NCBI GenBank assembly: GCA_022826645.1
Contig: JAJDUM010000100.1
Span: 1-64,000 of the forward strand
Source: Candidatus Poribacteria bacterium
GTDB lineage: Bacteria > Poribacteria > WGA-4E > PCPOR2b
Direction of reading: 5' to 3'
Length of the DNA: 64,000 bases
Part shown: positions 16,769 to 24,976 of the stretch, in pieces
Layout: every line of letters begins with the position of its first letter
Numbering within the stretch: position 1 is the first letter of the stretch
Translations under genes and position numbers: made by a program
The notes under the pieces: model-generated
Database searches by the model: none
The model's input: only the letters and a program-made list of their open reading frames with translations
Told to the model about the DNA's origin: nothing

Positions 16769-18142
16769 ATGGTAGATACGAAATACCTGCTCACTGACGA
16801 GCAGATGCGGCACTTCATTGTCAACGGTTATGTAATCGTAAATACCGATCTGCCTGCGGGTTTTCACGATTTCATTTACGAACGGACAGAAGAGGTATTT
16901 GAGAAAGAGGGGAATCCGGGGAATAACCTATTGCCTCGAATCCCTGAGGTTCAAGCAGTCTTCGATGATAAGTGGGTTATCGGCGGGTTAATCAGTGTGT
17001 TGGGTGAGGACTACTACATGCAGCCCCATCGCCATCCCCACTTTAATCGACCGAAGAGTGATGGACAACGGATGCATCAAGACGGTGGCAGACGATGGTC
17101 ACATCACACGCGCAGGTTGTTGGTATTCTACTATCCGCAAGATACGCCGATAGAGCTCGGCCCCACCGGAATCGTGCCGGGGAGTCACTACTACAATACC
17201 CCTGACGGAGCAACTGTCAGCGACGAACTTCCGGTCTGCGGCAAAGCGGGCACAGTGGCGATTGTGAACTACGACCTTTGGCATCGCGGTATGCCGAATC
17301 GTACCGACAAGAACCGTTATATGATGAAGTTCCTATTTGCCCGCATGTCAGAGCCGCAGTCACCTTCATGGAACAGTGAAAGGAGGGATTGGGAGCCGAT
17401 TGGTAATACGGCACACCAAAAGATGTTTCAGCATGTTTGGGATTGGCACTATGGAAAGACGAATGGGGATATCCCAACCAACGGTCAGTCTACGGAATCC
17501 GTACCGGAACTTATCGAAGCAATGGGAAATGATTCTGAAGCGATGGGTCTCAGTGCGGCTTATACATTAAGCGAATTTGGGGAATCGGTAGTGCCGGCAT
17601 TGATGGAAGCGTTTGAGGGCGAATCGGAAGCGGTACGCCGATATGCGTATTATGCGCTGAATGCGATAGGTGCGCCTGCGGTTGATCCGCTCATCGGTCG
17701 TTTGAAGCATTTAAATTCAGAGGTGCGTGGGACCGCGGCGGAAGCGTTAGGAGATATTGGTGAGCCCGCACAACCCGCGGTTCCGGAATTGGTGGGTGCC
17801 TTGGAAGATGAGTCAGAGGAAGTCCGTTCCCGTGCGGCAGAAGCGTTGGGGACAGTCAGTCAACAGGAGTCAATAGCGGGTCGTGCACTAAGCACGGTGC
17901 TACAGGATAAGGATGAACGGGTTCGGCGGGATGCCATCTTTGCATTGGCACGGATTGGTCCTCACGCGACCGATGCCGTTGATGCGTTGGGTGGGATGTT
18001 TTCTGATGAGAACCGGTATGTACGGGGTGATGCGGTCCATGCCTTATATCGCATCGGTACGCCGGCAGCAAAGGAGACTTTACTTCATTTTCTGATGCGG
18101 ACTCGCTGGTGTCCCCTGACGAACCGAGAAAGCACGCATTAA
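16769..18142 (+). CDS. PhyH dioxygenase fused to C-terminal HEAT repeats, copy A
   Basis: A 457-residue protein. Residues ~1-240 are a PhyH Fe(II)/2-oxoglutarate domain with a full triad: HQD in RMHQDGGRRW, the distal His in NYDLWHRGMPNRT, and Arg in that stretch. Residues ~255-450 contain about six PBS-lyase-type HEAT repeats (AYTLSEFGESVVPAL, YALNAIGAPAVDPL, AAEALGDIGEPAQ, AAEALGTVS, ALARIGPHATDA, ALYRIGTPAA). HEAT arrays usually bind proteins, so the fusion may target a protein or carrier-bound substrate. The ATG at 16769 is chosen over an earlier frame start at 16694 because the paralog at 19321 begins at the same residue and both share an AAAGGAAA-type site upstream. Confidence 0.87.
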   Translation: MVDTKYLLTDEQMRHFIVNGYVIVNTDLPAGFHDFIYERTEEVFEKEGNPGNNLLPRIPEVQAVFDDKWVIGGLISVLGEDYYMQPHRHPHFNRPKSDGQRMHQDGGRRWSHHTRRLLVFYYPQDTPIELGPTGIVPGSHYYNTPDGATVSDELPVCGKAGTVAIVNYDLWHRGMPNRTDKNRYMMKFLFARMSEPQSPSWNSERRDWEPIGNTAHQKMFQHVWDWHYGKTNGDIPTNGQSTESVPELIEAMGNDSEAMGLSAAYTLSEFGESVVPALMEAFEGESEAVRRYAYYALNAIGAPAVDPLIGRLKHLNSEVRGTAAEALGDIGEPAQPAVPELVGALEDESEEVRSRAAEALGTVSQQESIAGRALSTVLQDKDERVRRDAIFALARIGPHATDAVDALGGMFSDENRYVRGDAVHALYRIGTPAAKETLLHFLMRTRWCPLTNRESTH

Positions 18143-18344
18143 GCCGTAGCTATGTTGGAAGGGAAATACTTGACTGTGTCGGTTGAGAGGATACTATCAT
18201 ATGGGAGACATTGACTTGGCTGAGAGGTAGGTGAATAGATGTTAAGGGGGAGATTCATCAGGAGGATAAATCACGTTTCATTCATACTGCGCCCTTGCAA
18301 GCTGCACCGCATAACTCCTACAGTTGTCCACGGCGGTTCTTGTA

Positions 18345-19073
18345 TCATTTGCCTTTTATCTCGTCCCAGTTCTCCTCGTCTTTTTTTGCATCATCGCCGC
18401 CACCGCGTCTGCCACCGCCACCACGTCTGCCGCCGCCACCACGCTCCCGTCGGATTGCTTCGAGTTTTCGACGACGTTCCTCCGGTGAGGCGGTACGCAG
18501 CCACTCACGCAACGCGTCGCGCTCCCGGTTTCCCCCGCGTCGTTCCGCTCTTTCGCCTCTGCGCTCATCACGGGATTGTTCTCCACCATCCGCGGACTCT
18601 CCACCTTCACCCCGTTTGTCGTCTGAACGGCTTGAACCGCTGAGGAACTGCATTCCTTCTGCTTTGAGGGTTATAATGTCATCGGAAACTTTGAGACTGA
18701 CTTGGTTCGCTTCAATTTTTTCGATAATTGCGTCTCCAACCTTTTCCCCTCTGGCGACATAATAGAGTTGGTTGGACCTTCGTTCCGTGACGAGTGCTTT
18801 TGCAACGGTTCCGCGTGTTCCGATCCATGTGGCGATCAGCGCGTAGTCGGGGGTACGGTCTGGTCGTTGCCAACCTAACGGACGGAATAGGTTGTTTTCA
18901 ATGATAACGCGATAGTAATCTGCACTGCTGTCCCGTTGTTCAACCGCCCGTCGGTTTACGCGCTTTTTAGCTCCGGTCTTAGGGTTTTTAACCTGCGCGT
19001 ATGCGGGCTGCAAGCTGAAGTACAATACGCTCATAGCACAGCACATCAATAAAATAGTGCGCTGACGTTTCAT
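18345..19073 (-). CDS. Exported GspC/PilP-like protein with RGG-rich tail
   Basis: A 242-residue protein with a clear signal peptide (cleavage about AYA-Q, residue 26). Residues ~50-145 hold a small beta domain with IIENNLFRPLGW, YALIATWIGT and GEKVGDAIIEKI. This is the pattern of the periplasmic homology region of type II secretion GspC and pilus PilP proteins. The tail from ~150 is low-complexity Arg/Gly/Glu, ending with RRERGGGG and RRGGGG repeats. No other secretion or pilus gene is nearby, so its partner is unknown. It has a good GAGGAG ribosome site. It lies between the two PhyH-HEAT copies on the opposite strand. Confidence 0.7.
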   Translation of the reverse strand: MKRQRTILLMCCAMSVLYFSLQPAYAQVKNPKTGAKKRVNRRAVEQRDSSADYYRVIIENNLFRPLGWQRPDRTPDYALIATWIGTRGTVAKALVTERRSNQLYYVARGEKVGDAIIEKIEANQVSLKVSDDIITLKAEGMQFLSGSSRSDDKRGEGGESADGGEQSRDERRGERAERRGGNRERDALREWLRTASPEERRRKLEAIRRERGGGGRRGGGGRRGGGDDAKKDEENWDEIKGK

Positions 19074-19320
19074 CCGGCTCTCCTCTCTGGTGTATCGAGC
19101 AAAAAATTGCGGTCAATTCGTTAGACGCTGAACCTCGTATTTTGTTCAGGAAAAATTTCTGATTCTTTTAGAATTGTTGCAAGCTATTGGTGTTGTTCAA
19201 CCCGACCGATGCTGCAGTAGTCGGCATATTACTTCGAATCTCGCGACGAGTCGGGAAGAGTTTCCGATACTATCGAACCACAAATTGGACAGATTTACAG
19301 CCAAAAGGAAAGAACAGAAA

Positions 19321-20703
19321 ATGATAGATAAGAAATACCTTCTTACTGACGAGCAGATGTGGTACTTCATCGTTAACGGTTATGTGATCGTCAACACAGA
19401 ACTTCCGGCAAGTTTTCACGATTTCATTTACAATCAGACCGAAATACTATTTGAGAATGAGGGCAATCCGGGGAATAATCTATTACCCAGGATCCCTGAG
19501 ATTCAAGCAGTCTTCGATGATAAGCGAGTTGCCGGTGGGTTGATCAGCGTTTTGGGCGAGGATTACTACATGCAGCCCCACCGCCATGCCCATTTCAATC
19601 AACCAAAGAGTGAGGGGCAGCGGATGCACCAAGATAGCGGTAAAGAATGGTCGCATCACACGCGCAGACTGTTGGTCTTCTACTATCCACAGGATACGCC
19701 TGTGATACTAGGTCCCACTGCAATCACTCCAGGGAGCCACTACTATAATACCCCTGATGGCGCAATGGTCAGCGATGAATTCCCGATCTGTGGCAAAGCC
19801 GGCACAGTGGCGATTGTGAATTATGATCTTTGGCATCGTGCCATGCCGAATCGTACCGACAAGAACCGTTACATGATGAAGTTCCTGTTTGCACGCATGT
19901 CAGAGCCGCAATCCCCTTCATGGAACAGTGAAACCACTGATTGGGAGCAAAGTAAGCCGATTGGTAACGGTGAGCATCAAAAGATGTTCGAGCACGTTTG
20001 GGATTGGCACTGTGGGAAGACGAACGGGAATACACCAAGTAACGGTCAATTGATGGAATCTGTACCGGAACTTATCGAAGGGCTGGGAAATGATTCTGAG
20101 TCAATAGGTCTCAGGGCCGCTTATGCGCTAAGCGAATTTGGAGCGTCGGTGGTCCCTGCGTTGATGAAAGCGTTCGAGAACGAATCCGAGGCGATACGCC
20201 GAAATGCGTATTATGCGTTAAGTGCGATAGGTGCGCCTGCGGTTGACCCGCTCATCGGCAGTTTGGGACATCCAAATTCGCAGGTTCGTGAGACCGCAGC
20301 GGAGGCGTTAGGGGATGTTGGTTCTCCCGCACAAGCCGCTGCCTCCGCATTGGTGGCGGCGTTAAAAGGTGAATCGGAGACGGTTCGTTACCATGCAGCG
20401 GAAGCGCTAGGGACAGTCAGTCAAGGGGAGTCAACAGCCATCCCCGCATTAAGCGCAGCACTACGAGATGAGAATGAACGGGTTCGGCAGGATGCAGCCC
20501 TTGCATTGGCGCGGATTGGTCCCCACGCAGCGGATGCCGTTAGTGCGTTGGAAGCGGTGTTTTCTGATGGAAACATGTATGTACGCGGCGATGCAGTCCA
20601 TGCCTTGTATCGCATCGGTACGCCGGAAGCACAGAAGGTTGTATTTCCGTTGCTGATGAGGACACGGTGGTGCTCCGTGACTGACCGAGCGAGTAGGTCT
20701 TAA
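19321..20703 (+). CDS. PhyH dioxygenase fused to C-terminal HEAT repeats, copy B
   Basis: A 460-residue close paralog of the protein at 16769, colinear over the whole length. It has the same iron triad (HQD in RMHQDSGKEW and His in NYDLWHRAMPNRT) and the same six or so HEAT repeats. One small insertion (EQSKP) lies just after the dioxygenase domain. The ATG at 19321 is preceded by AAAGGAAAG, as in copy A. A longer frame back to 19174 exists but has no homology to the paralog and is probably leader. The 3' flank (20735-20880) is also similar to that of copy A, so the duplicated unit extends past the gene. Both copies keep all catalytic residues, so both may be active. Confidence 0.87.
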   Translation: MIDKKYLLTDEQMWYFIVNGYVIVNTELPASFHDFIYNQTEILFENEGNPGNNLLPRIPEIQAVFDDKRVAGGLISVLGEDYYMQPHRHAHFNQPKSEGQRMHQDSGKEWSHHTRRLLVFYYPQDTPVILGPTAITPGSHYYNTPDGAMVSDEFPICGKAGTVAIVNYDLWHRAMPNRTDKNRYMMKFLFARMSEPQSPSWNSETTDWEQSKPIGNGEHQKMFEHVWDWHCGKTNGNTPSNGQLMESVPELIEGLGNDSESIGLRAAYALSEFGASVVPALMKAFENESEAIRRNAYYALSAIGAPAVDPLIGSLGHPNSQVRETAAEALGDVGSPAQAAASALVAALKGESETVRYHAAEALGTVSQGESTAIPALSAALRDENERVRQDAALALARIGPHAADAVSALEAVFSDGNMYVRGDAVHALYRIGTPEAQKVVFPLLMRTRWCSVTDRASRS

Positions 20704-21040
20704 GCAACGGTATTGCGTATTTTTCTAACTGTCTTACGGGCAGGGAGATACCGTGACTTTGTGGGTTGACGGAACGCTCTCAGATGCAAAGAATCGGTTT
20801 GACCGGAAGGCGGGGAAAAGGTCTTGGATTGGGGGTATATCCATCAGTAGGATTAACGGATATCTATCACTCGGCAATTAAACAGAGTCGGTATTCTTCT
20901 ATATTCTAAAAAATAAACCTGAACTTATTTTGTAACGTCACAGAACCAAAATCGTCAAATCTCTTGGAATAAAGAAAAAAGTTGAGAATGCTCAATTTTC
21001 TACTTTGCCGAACGGCTAACATATAAACAAAGGAATAACA
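20704..21040. other. Intergenic region of 337 bases; holds a possible 42-residue reading frame
   Basis: The first ~180 bases resemble the flank of copy A (18155-18280). They contain a GTG frame at 20753-20881 behind AGGGAG, whose product includes LWVDGTLSDAKNRFDRKAG. The matching stretch of copy A has an early stop, so this may be a decaying remnant rather than a gene. The rest (about 20882-21030) is AT-rich and should hold the promoter of the cyclase gene. No consensus pair is clear. Confidence 0.4.
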
Positions 21041-21721
21041 ATGCAAATCAATGTCCAAAAGGTAATAGATCTCTCTTACACAGTGGATGAGAACAGCCCA
21101 CGTGAACTTCCGATCGATCCTGTTAACATCTATGATACAGCAACAATCGAAAATGATGGTTACTTTGAGAGCCGGGTAGATCTGTCCGGGCACTGTGCGA
21201 CACATATTGACGTGCCTTGCCTGATGTATGCCGAGGGATTCACAGTCGCTGAAATCCCGCAGGAAAAATTAACCGGAGCTGCGGTGCTGATAGACCTTTC
21301 GGAATTGAAGCAGCCGGGTGATGCCGTAACCGCAGAAGACATCGAAAAATGGATTGCCGAAAACGGCGATATCCCTGCGGACAGCATCGTCTTTATGCGG
21401 ACCGGCATGGATCGGTATGCATACCAGGATAGTTTCAATCGTCAATGGATCGGTTTCAGCGAAGATGCAGCAAGGCTTTTGGTTCAGAAAGAGATCAAAA
21501 CGATTGGGACAGATGCCTGCAGCATCGACTCGATGGCCGGACACCCTCCGCAGCATGATGGGTTACCGCCAGCACATCTCGTTTTTCTCGGTGCTGGCAT
21601 TCCGCAGGTCGAAGATCTCTGTAATCTAAGTGAGCTACCGACAAACTTTCACGTAGCGATTGCACCGCTGAAATTAGCGCGAAGTTCCGGTGCCCCGACG
21701 CGCGTCTTTGCATTTGTGTAA
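21041..21721 (+). CDS. Cyclase / kynurenine-formamidase-like metal hydrolase, catalytic His replaced
   Basis: A 226-residue protein of the putative-cyclase family. It starts with the typical IDLSYTVDENSP, and GTDACSIDSMAG and LGAGIPQVEDLCNL mark the second half. In the metal motif H-x-x-T-H-x-D-x-P-x-H the sequence is H51-C-A-T-H55-I-D57-V-P-C-L61, so the last His, which in kynurenine formamidase assists catalysis, is Leu. Metal binding may persist with altered chemistry. AAAGGAAT lies before the ATG. The next gene, a PhyH, begins 31 bases downstream, so the two are probably one transcript. Confidence 0.82.
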   Translation: MQINVQKVIDLSYTVDENSPRELPIDPVNIYDTATIENDGYFESRVDLSGHCATHIDVPCLMYAEGFTVAEIPQEKLTGAAVLIDLSELKQPGDAVTAEDIEKWIAENGDIPADSIVFMRTGMDRYAYQDSFNRQWIGFSEDAARLLVQKEIKTIGTDACSIDSMAGHPPQHDGLPPAHLVFLGAGIPQVEDLCNLSELPTNFHVAIAPLKLARSSGAPTRVFAFV

Positions 21722-21752
21722 CCGCTCACCCAAAAACGGCTAAAGCAGATAC

Positions 21753-22613
21753 ATGAAAACTCAGACGGTCGGAGTTGAACTACGGGCAGAAGATCGACTT
21801 GCATATCGCGATCAAGGTTTTTGGATTGCTCCTCAGCTATTCGACGATGCAGCGGTGGGGGAGCTGCGCGATGCGGTCTGCTGCACCATTCGTGGTGAGC
21901 GAGATTTCGATTCAATGCACTGGGGACAGCCACCCAAATTTGACCCGCAAAGTTCAAAATTGGTACATGTGGTCAACGGCTGGTGGGTGAACGCCAGAAT
22001 CCGTGAATTGATTTGTTCCAACGAGATCGGTTGCCTTGCCTCCCAACTAATGGAGACGGAAGAGATGCGTTTGGTTCACGACCAGATCCTCTACAAACCG
22101 GGGATCAGTCCCGCGAGTGAAGAGGTTCCAGACGGCAACGTTGGTTGGCATCAGGATGCTGCCCACTGGACCATGTTCAACGCCACCACCTTCTGCACCG
22201 CTTGGATTGCGTTGCAGGACACCGACCTTTCCAACGGAGCCATGTGTTTCGTTGAGGGATCACATAAATGGGGACTAATCAAAGAGGCTGACGGTTTTGC
22301 GAATAAGGACCTACACGTTGCGGCAGAAAGATTTTCCCACGGTGACCGTCGGTGGGTAGAAACGCCTTGTGTACTCAAAGCGGGGCAGGTTAGTTTCCAC
22401 ACGGGATTGACCTTCCACGGTTCGGGTCCCAATCGGACGGAAGCACCGCGTCTTTCGATTGCGCTTAACATGATGCCCGGCGGAACGACCTATAATAAGC
22501 ATGGCAGAGATAATCTGATCGGTGCCCAACTCGGGCCCTATGTAAAGCACGGAGACCCATGTACAGATCCCTTCTTTCCCAGAGTTTGGCCCCCTCCGAA
22601 CCGTGCTGATTAA
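21753..22613 (+). CDS. PhyH-family Fe(II)/2-oxoglutarate dioxygenase
   Basis: A 286-residue PhyH protein of usual length. The iron ligands are HQD in VGWHQDAAHW and the distal His in LTFHGSGPNRT, with Arg in APRLSIAL. The strand SNGAMCFVEGSHKWG is the family core. It resembles the PhyH at 61741 (WHQD, SFHDNLTYHGSGPN) more than the others, so these two form a subgroup here. It follows the cyclase-like gene by 31 bases with only a weak ribosome site, which suggests translational linkage. The substrate is unknown. Confidence 0.87.
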   Translation: MKTQTVGVELRAEDRLAYRDQGFWIAPQLFDDAAVGELRDAVCCTIRGERDFDSMHWGQPPKFDPQSSKLVHVVNGWWVNARIRELICSNEIGCLASQLMETEEMRLVHDQILYKPGISPASEEVPDGNVGWHQDAAHWTMFNATTFCTAWIALQDTDLSNGAMCFVEGSHKWGLIKEADGFANKDLHVAAERFSHGDRRWVETPCVLKAGQVSFHTGLTFHGSGPNRTEAPRLSIALNMMPGGTTYNKHGRDNLIGAQLGPYVKHGDPCTDPFFPRVWPPPNRAD

Positions 22614-22614
22614 C

Positions 22615-22779
22615 AAGGGCGCGTTGACATTAAACAATATCTGGACGATGAACGCGGACGGTTCTCGTCGTGGTCAACTCACCCATAATGGAAGCTCGAA
22701 TATGCAACCCGACTGGTCGCCCGACGATCGCCAGATTGTCTTTACTTCAGGGCAAAATAAGGAGGATTGCCATGTTTAG
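22615..22779 (+). pseudogene. TolB/PD40 beta-propeller repeat fossil
   Basis: The frame whose codons begin at 22621 has no start codon in good context. It translates to NIWTMNADGSRRGQLT, then PDWSPDDRQIVFTSG, a textbook TolB-type PD40 repeat (DIW-x-MNADGS-x-LT, WSPDG-x-I-x-FTS). It ends at a TAG at 22777. The following protein gene starts inside its last codons in another frame. It is best read as about one repeat left over from a deleted TolB-like gene. Confidence 0.7.
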
Positions 22780-23746
22780 TCGTTTGTTTGCACTCTCAAT
22801 CGCCGTGATGCTTATTCTCTTTGCGGGCATGGGATATTTTCTTTATCAACAGCATACGGAAGAGATAATACCATCGTGGACTAACCCTGAAATTAACGAA
22901 ACTCCGCAGGTAGCTAGGCTTAATGGTCAATTGGCTAGGAAACCGTTGGCAAGTCCTAGTCCAACTAAGCCTCTCCCGACAGATAGGTGGGAATATAAAC
23001 CGGAAATCCAACAGCCTACAGTAACAGAAGATCTGGTCCTACTCCCCATGGATCAAATAGAGTTTCGAGAGGTTACAACCCCTGACGGGAAAGTTCATTT
23101 AGCTCCCTTCCCAAAAGGGAGTCCACCCATCGAAGGGGGATATATCAGTTATCCGGAAGATAACGAAAAATTGAGTGCTCCTAGGCAGGTTGTCTTGGAG
23201 AATTTTCAATACCCAAAAGGGGTAAATCGACGGGATTACCGGATCAAAATGGTTATAGCTGCAAGACATAAAATCTCGATGGAAGAAGTCGAAGCCAGGC
23301 TAAAACAAGGGACACTGGCATATACGATAGAGTCTTCTAGCGAGGATTGGGGTGATTTAGGAGGGGAAGCTGAAATCAAAGACTTCCTAATAGAAGCAGG
23401 TGTTTCGGACACTGCAATAGATCAAACCCTTAACTCGCTTAATGCAGTAGAAAAATCTACGAGTTCGGCTACCGAAGTCACCAAGACTCAGGACGTTTCT
23501 GTTTCTAACGATGAAACGTCTGTTGAGTCGCGCCGCTCTTTGAAGGACAATGGAGCGGAAGTACCCACATCATCCCAAAAAGAAAGTAATGTAAAGAAAC
23601 GTTACGAGACGGAAGAACGGTTGATAGAACGTTATGGACGAGAGGAAGGGCTAAAGCGGTTGAGGGAGAGAGGTTCCCACATTGCTGATGAGCCGGAGTT
23701 TAAGCAACCCGATATTCCTTCCGCGAATCCGAACAAAGATCAATGA
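22772..23746 (+). CDS. Membrane-anchored protein of unknown function
   Basis: A 324-residue protein. The ATG at 22772 has AAGGAGG 6 bases upstream and is chosen over an upstream opening at 22670 that lies inside the TolB fossil. One N-terminal membrane segment (about residues 5-24, LFALSIAVMLILFAGMGYFL) is followed by a hydrophilic, Pro/Glu/Lys-rich extracytoplasmic part. That part includes a helical stretch (IKMVIAARHKISMEEVEARL) and a charged C-terminus (RLIERYGREEGLKRLRER). No known domain is recognised. A strong terminator follows 28 bases after the stop, so this is the end of the transcript. Confidence 0.7.
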   Translation: MFSRLFALSIAVMLILFAGMGYFLYQQHTEEIIPSWTNPEINETPQVARLNGQLARKPLASPSPTKPLPTDRWEYKPEIQQPTVTEDLVLLPMDQIEFREVTTPDGKVHLAPFPKGSPPIEGGYISYPEDNEKLSAPRQVVLENFQYPKGVNRRDYRIKMVIAARHKISMEEVEARLKQGTLAYTIESSSEDWGDLGGEAEIKDFLIEAGVSDTAIDQTLNSLNAVEKSTSSATEVTKTQDVSVSNDETSVESRRSLKDNGAEVPTSSQKESNVKKRYETEERLIERYGREEGLKRLRERGSHIADEPEFKQPDIPSANPNKDQ

Positions 23747-23774
23747 AACCGTCTCGGACTCGATTCAATAAAAA

Positions 23775-23818
23775 AGCCCTTGACCGCCGATTCCCGGCAA
23801 CGGTCGAGGGCTTTTTTT
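23775..23818. terminator. Rho-independent terminator
   Basis: AGCCCTTGACCG (23775-23786) pairs with CGGTCGAGGGCT (23801-23812) over 12 bases with one G-U pair, and is followed by seven Ts. An A-run precedes it, so it could also work for the minus-strand gene ending at 23943. Confidence 0.9.
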
Positions 23819-23942
23819 GTGCGCTCCTCTATAGTTACTAGAGGCGGCATTGAGATTACAGGTTGAGCGTAGCGAAATCTCAATCTATCGGGGCTCAGGC
23901 TCCAGTTCGTCCCCTCTTTTCTCTCAAGAACTATACCAATAC

Positions 23943-24833
23943 CTACTGAATCAATTCTGCTTCTATCCCATCAAGTGGTATATCAAGTAAATCCTCTCCG
24001 AAGATGATATTACCCTCAAAAATCTGTCCCGCCTCATACAGCAGACGTTCACGTATCCCGGGACGTGCAACCTGCTCTGTTAGGTGGACCAGAACCAGTG
24101 TGCTGACTTGAGCGTCCCGTGCTGTGCGCGCTGCGTCCAAATGTCCTGAACAGCATCCTGTCAATCTGGGATCTGTAACAACCCCGTTGATAAAGTGACA
24201 CATGTGCACCAGCGCATCCGCCCCCGCTGCGAGTTTGGTGAGTTTTTCTGTTGGTCCCGTATCACCACCAAAGACGATTGAGTATCCTTGCGCCTCCAAG
24301 CGGTAGGCGAGACAGGTGAGTTGGGGTTGGCAGTGGACGACTTCTGCGACCTTGATGTGCCAATTCGCACACTCCATCACCGCTCCGTCAGCGACCTCGG
24401 TCACAGTCGGGTTTGGCCGCTCGCGTGGCAATACACCACCCCGTTTTTCATAGATGAAGTGGCTGCCGGGATGCTCGGTTCTTCCTGCCAGATCCGGTCC
24501 GAACACACCAGATTCATCGAAGAGCAATTTGGTCATCCTCTCCGTGTTTGGAGGCCCATGCACACGTAACTCTGGAATTTTGCCAACCCCTTGGTCCCAA
24601 CGCGACAACACCAGATAACCGTAATCGACACAGTGGTCATAATGCAGATGGGTGAGAAATAGATGTGTAATATGGGTCGGTGATACGCCTTTTTCCAGTA
24701 ATCGTCGGACGCAACCGGGGCCACAATCAAAGAGAAACATCTCCTCATCCAGTGATACCAGATAACTGGAACCCGCACGGTGAAGGAGTGGCGTTGGCGT
24801 ACCGGTTCCGAGAAGGGTTAAGCGGATTGACAT
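23943..24833 (-). CDS. RNase Z-like metallo-beta-lactamase-fold protein
   Basis: A 296-residue MBL protein of the RNase Z / arylsulfatase-like branch. It opens LTLLGTGTPTP, then has HLFLTHLHYDHCVDY (H-x-H-x-D-H), a metal Asp in IVFGGDTGPT and a late LVLVHL histidine. Members of this branch include tRNA 3' endonuclease and various phosphodiesterase-like hydrolases. Its length is close to RNase Z, but the extended exosite arm was not identified, so a hydrolase role is as likely as tRNA processing. AAAGGAG precedes the ATG. It is divergent from the beta-propeller gene at 24977, and the 143 bases between them should contain both promoters. Confidence 0.82.
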   Translation of the reverse strand: MSIRLTLLGTGTPTPLLHRAGSSYLVSLDEEMFLFDCGPGCVRRLLEKGVSPTHITHLFLTHLHYDHCVDYGYLVLSRWDQGVGKIPELRVHGPPNTERMTKLLFDESGVFGPDLAGRTEHPGSHFIYEKRGGVLPRERPNPTVTEVADGAVMECANWHIKVAEVVHCQPQLTCLAYRLEAQGYSIVFGGDTGPTEKLTKLAAGADALVHMCHFINGVVTDPRLTGCCSGHLDAARTARDAQVSTLVLVHLTEQVARPGIRERLLYEAGQIFEGNIIFGEDLLDIPLDGIEAELIQ

Positions 24834-24976
24834 TTGAAGTCGCTCCTTTGAATCGGGGATATTTGTGTTATTTTCTGAGCTGTTGGATTGCTGAACAGGC
24901 GGTGAATATCGTTGCTTTTGATGTTATCATGTATTATCTTAGCCTTCAACCTCTTTTCAGACATGCGGAGGAATCT

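Noticed and set aside
18295-18762. Ser/Pro-rich 155-residue plus-strand frame
   Set aside because: Antisense of the RGG-repeat protein; the composition is only the complement of the Gly/Arg codons.
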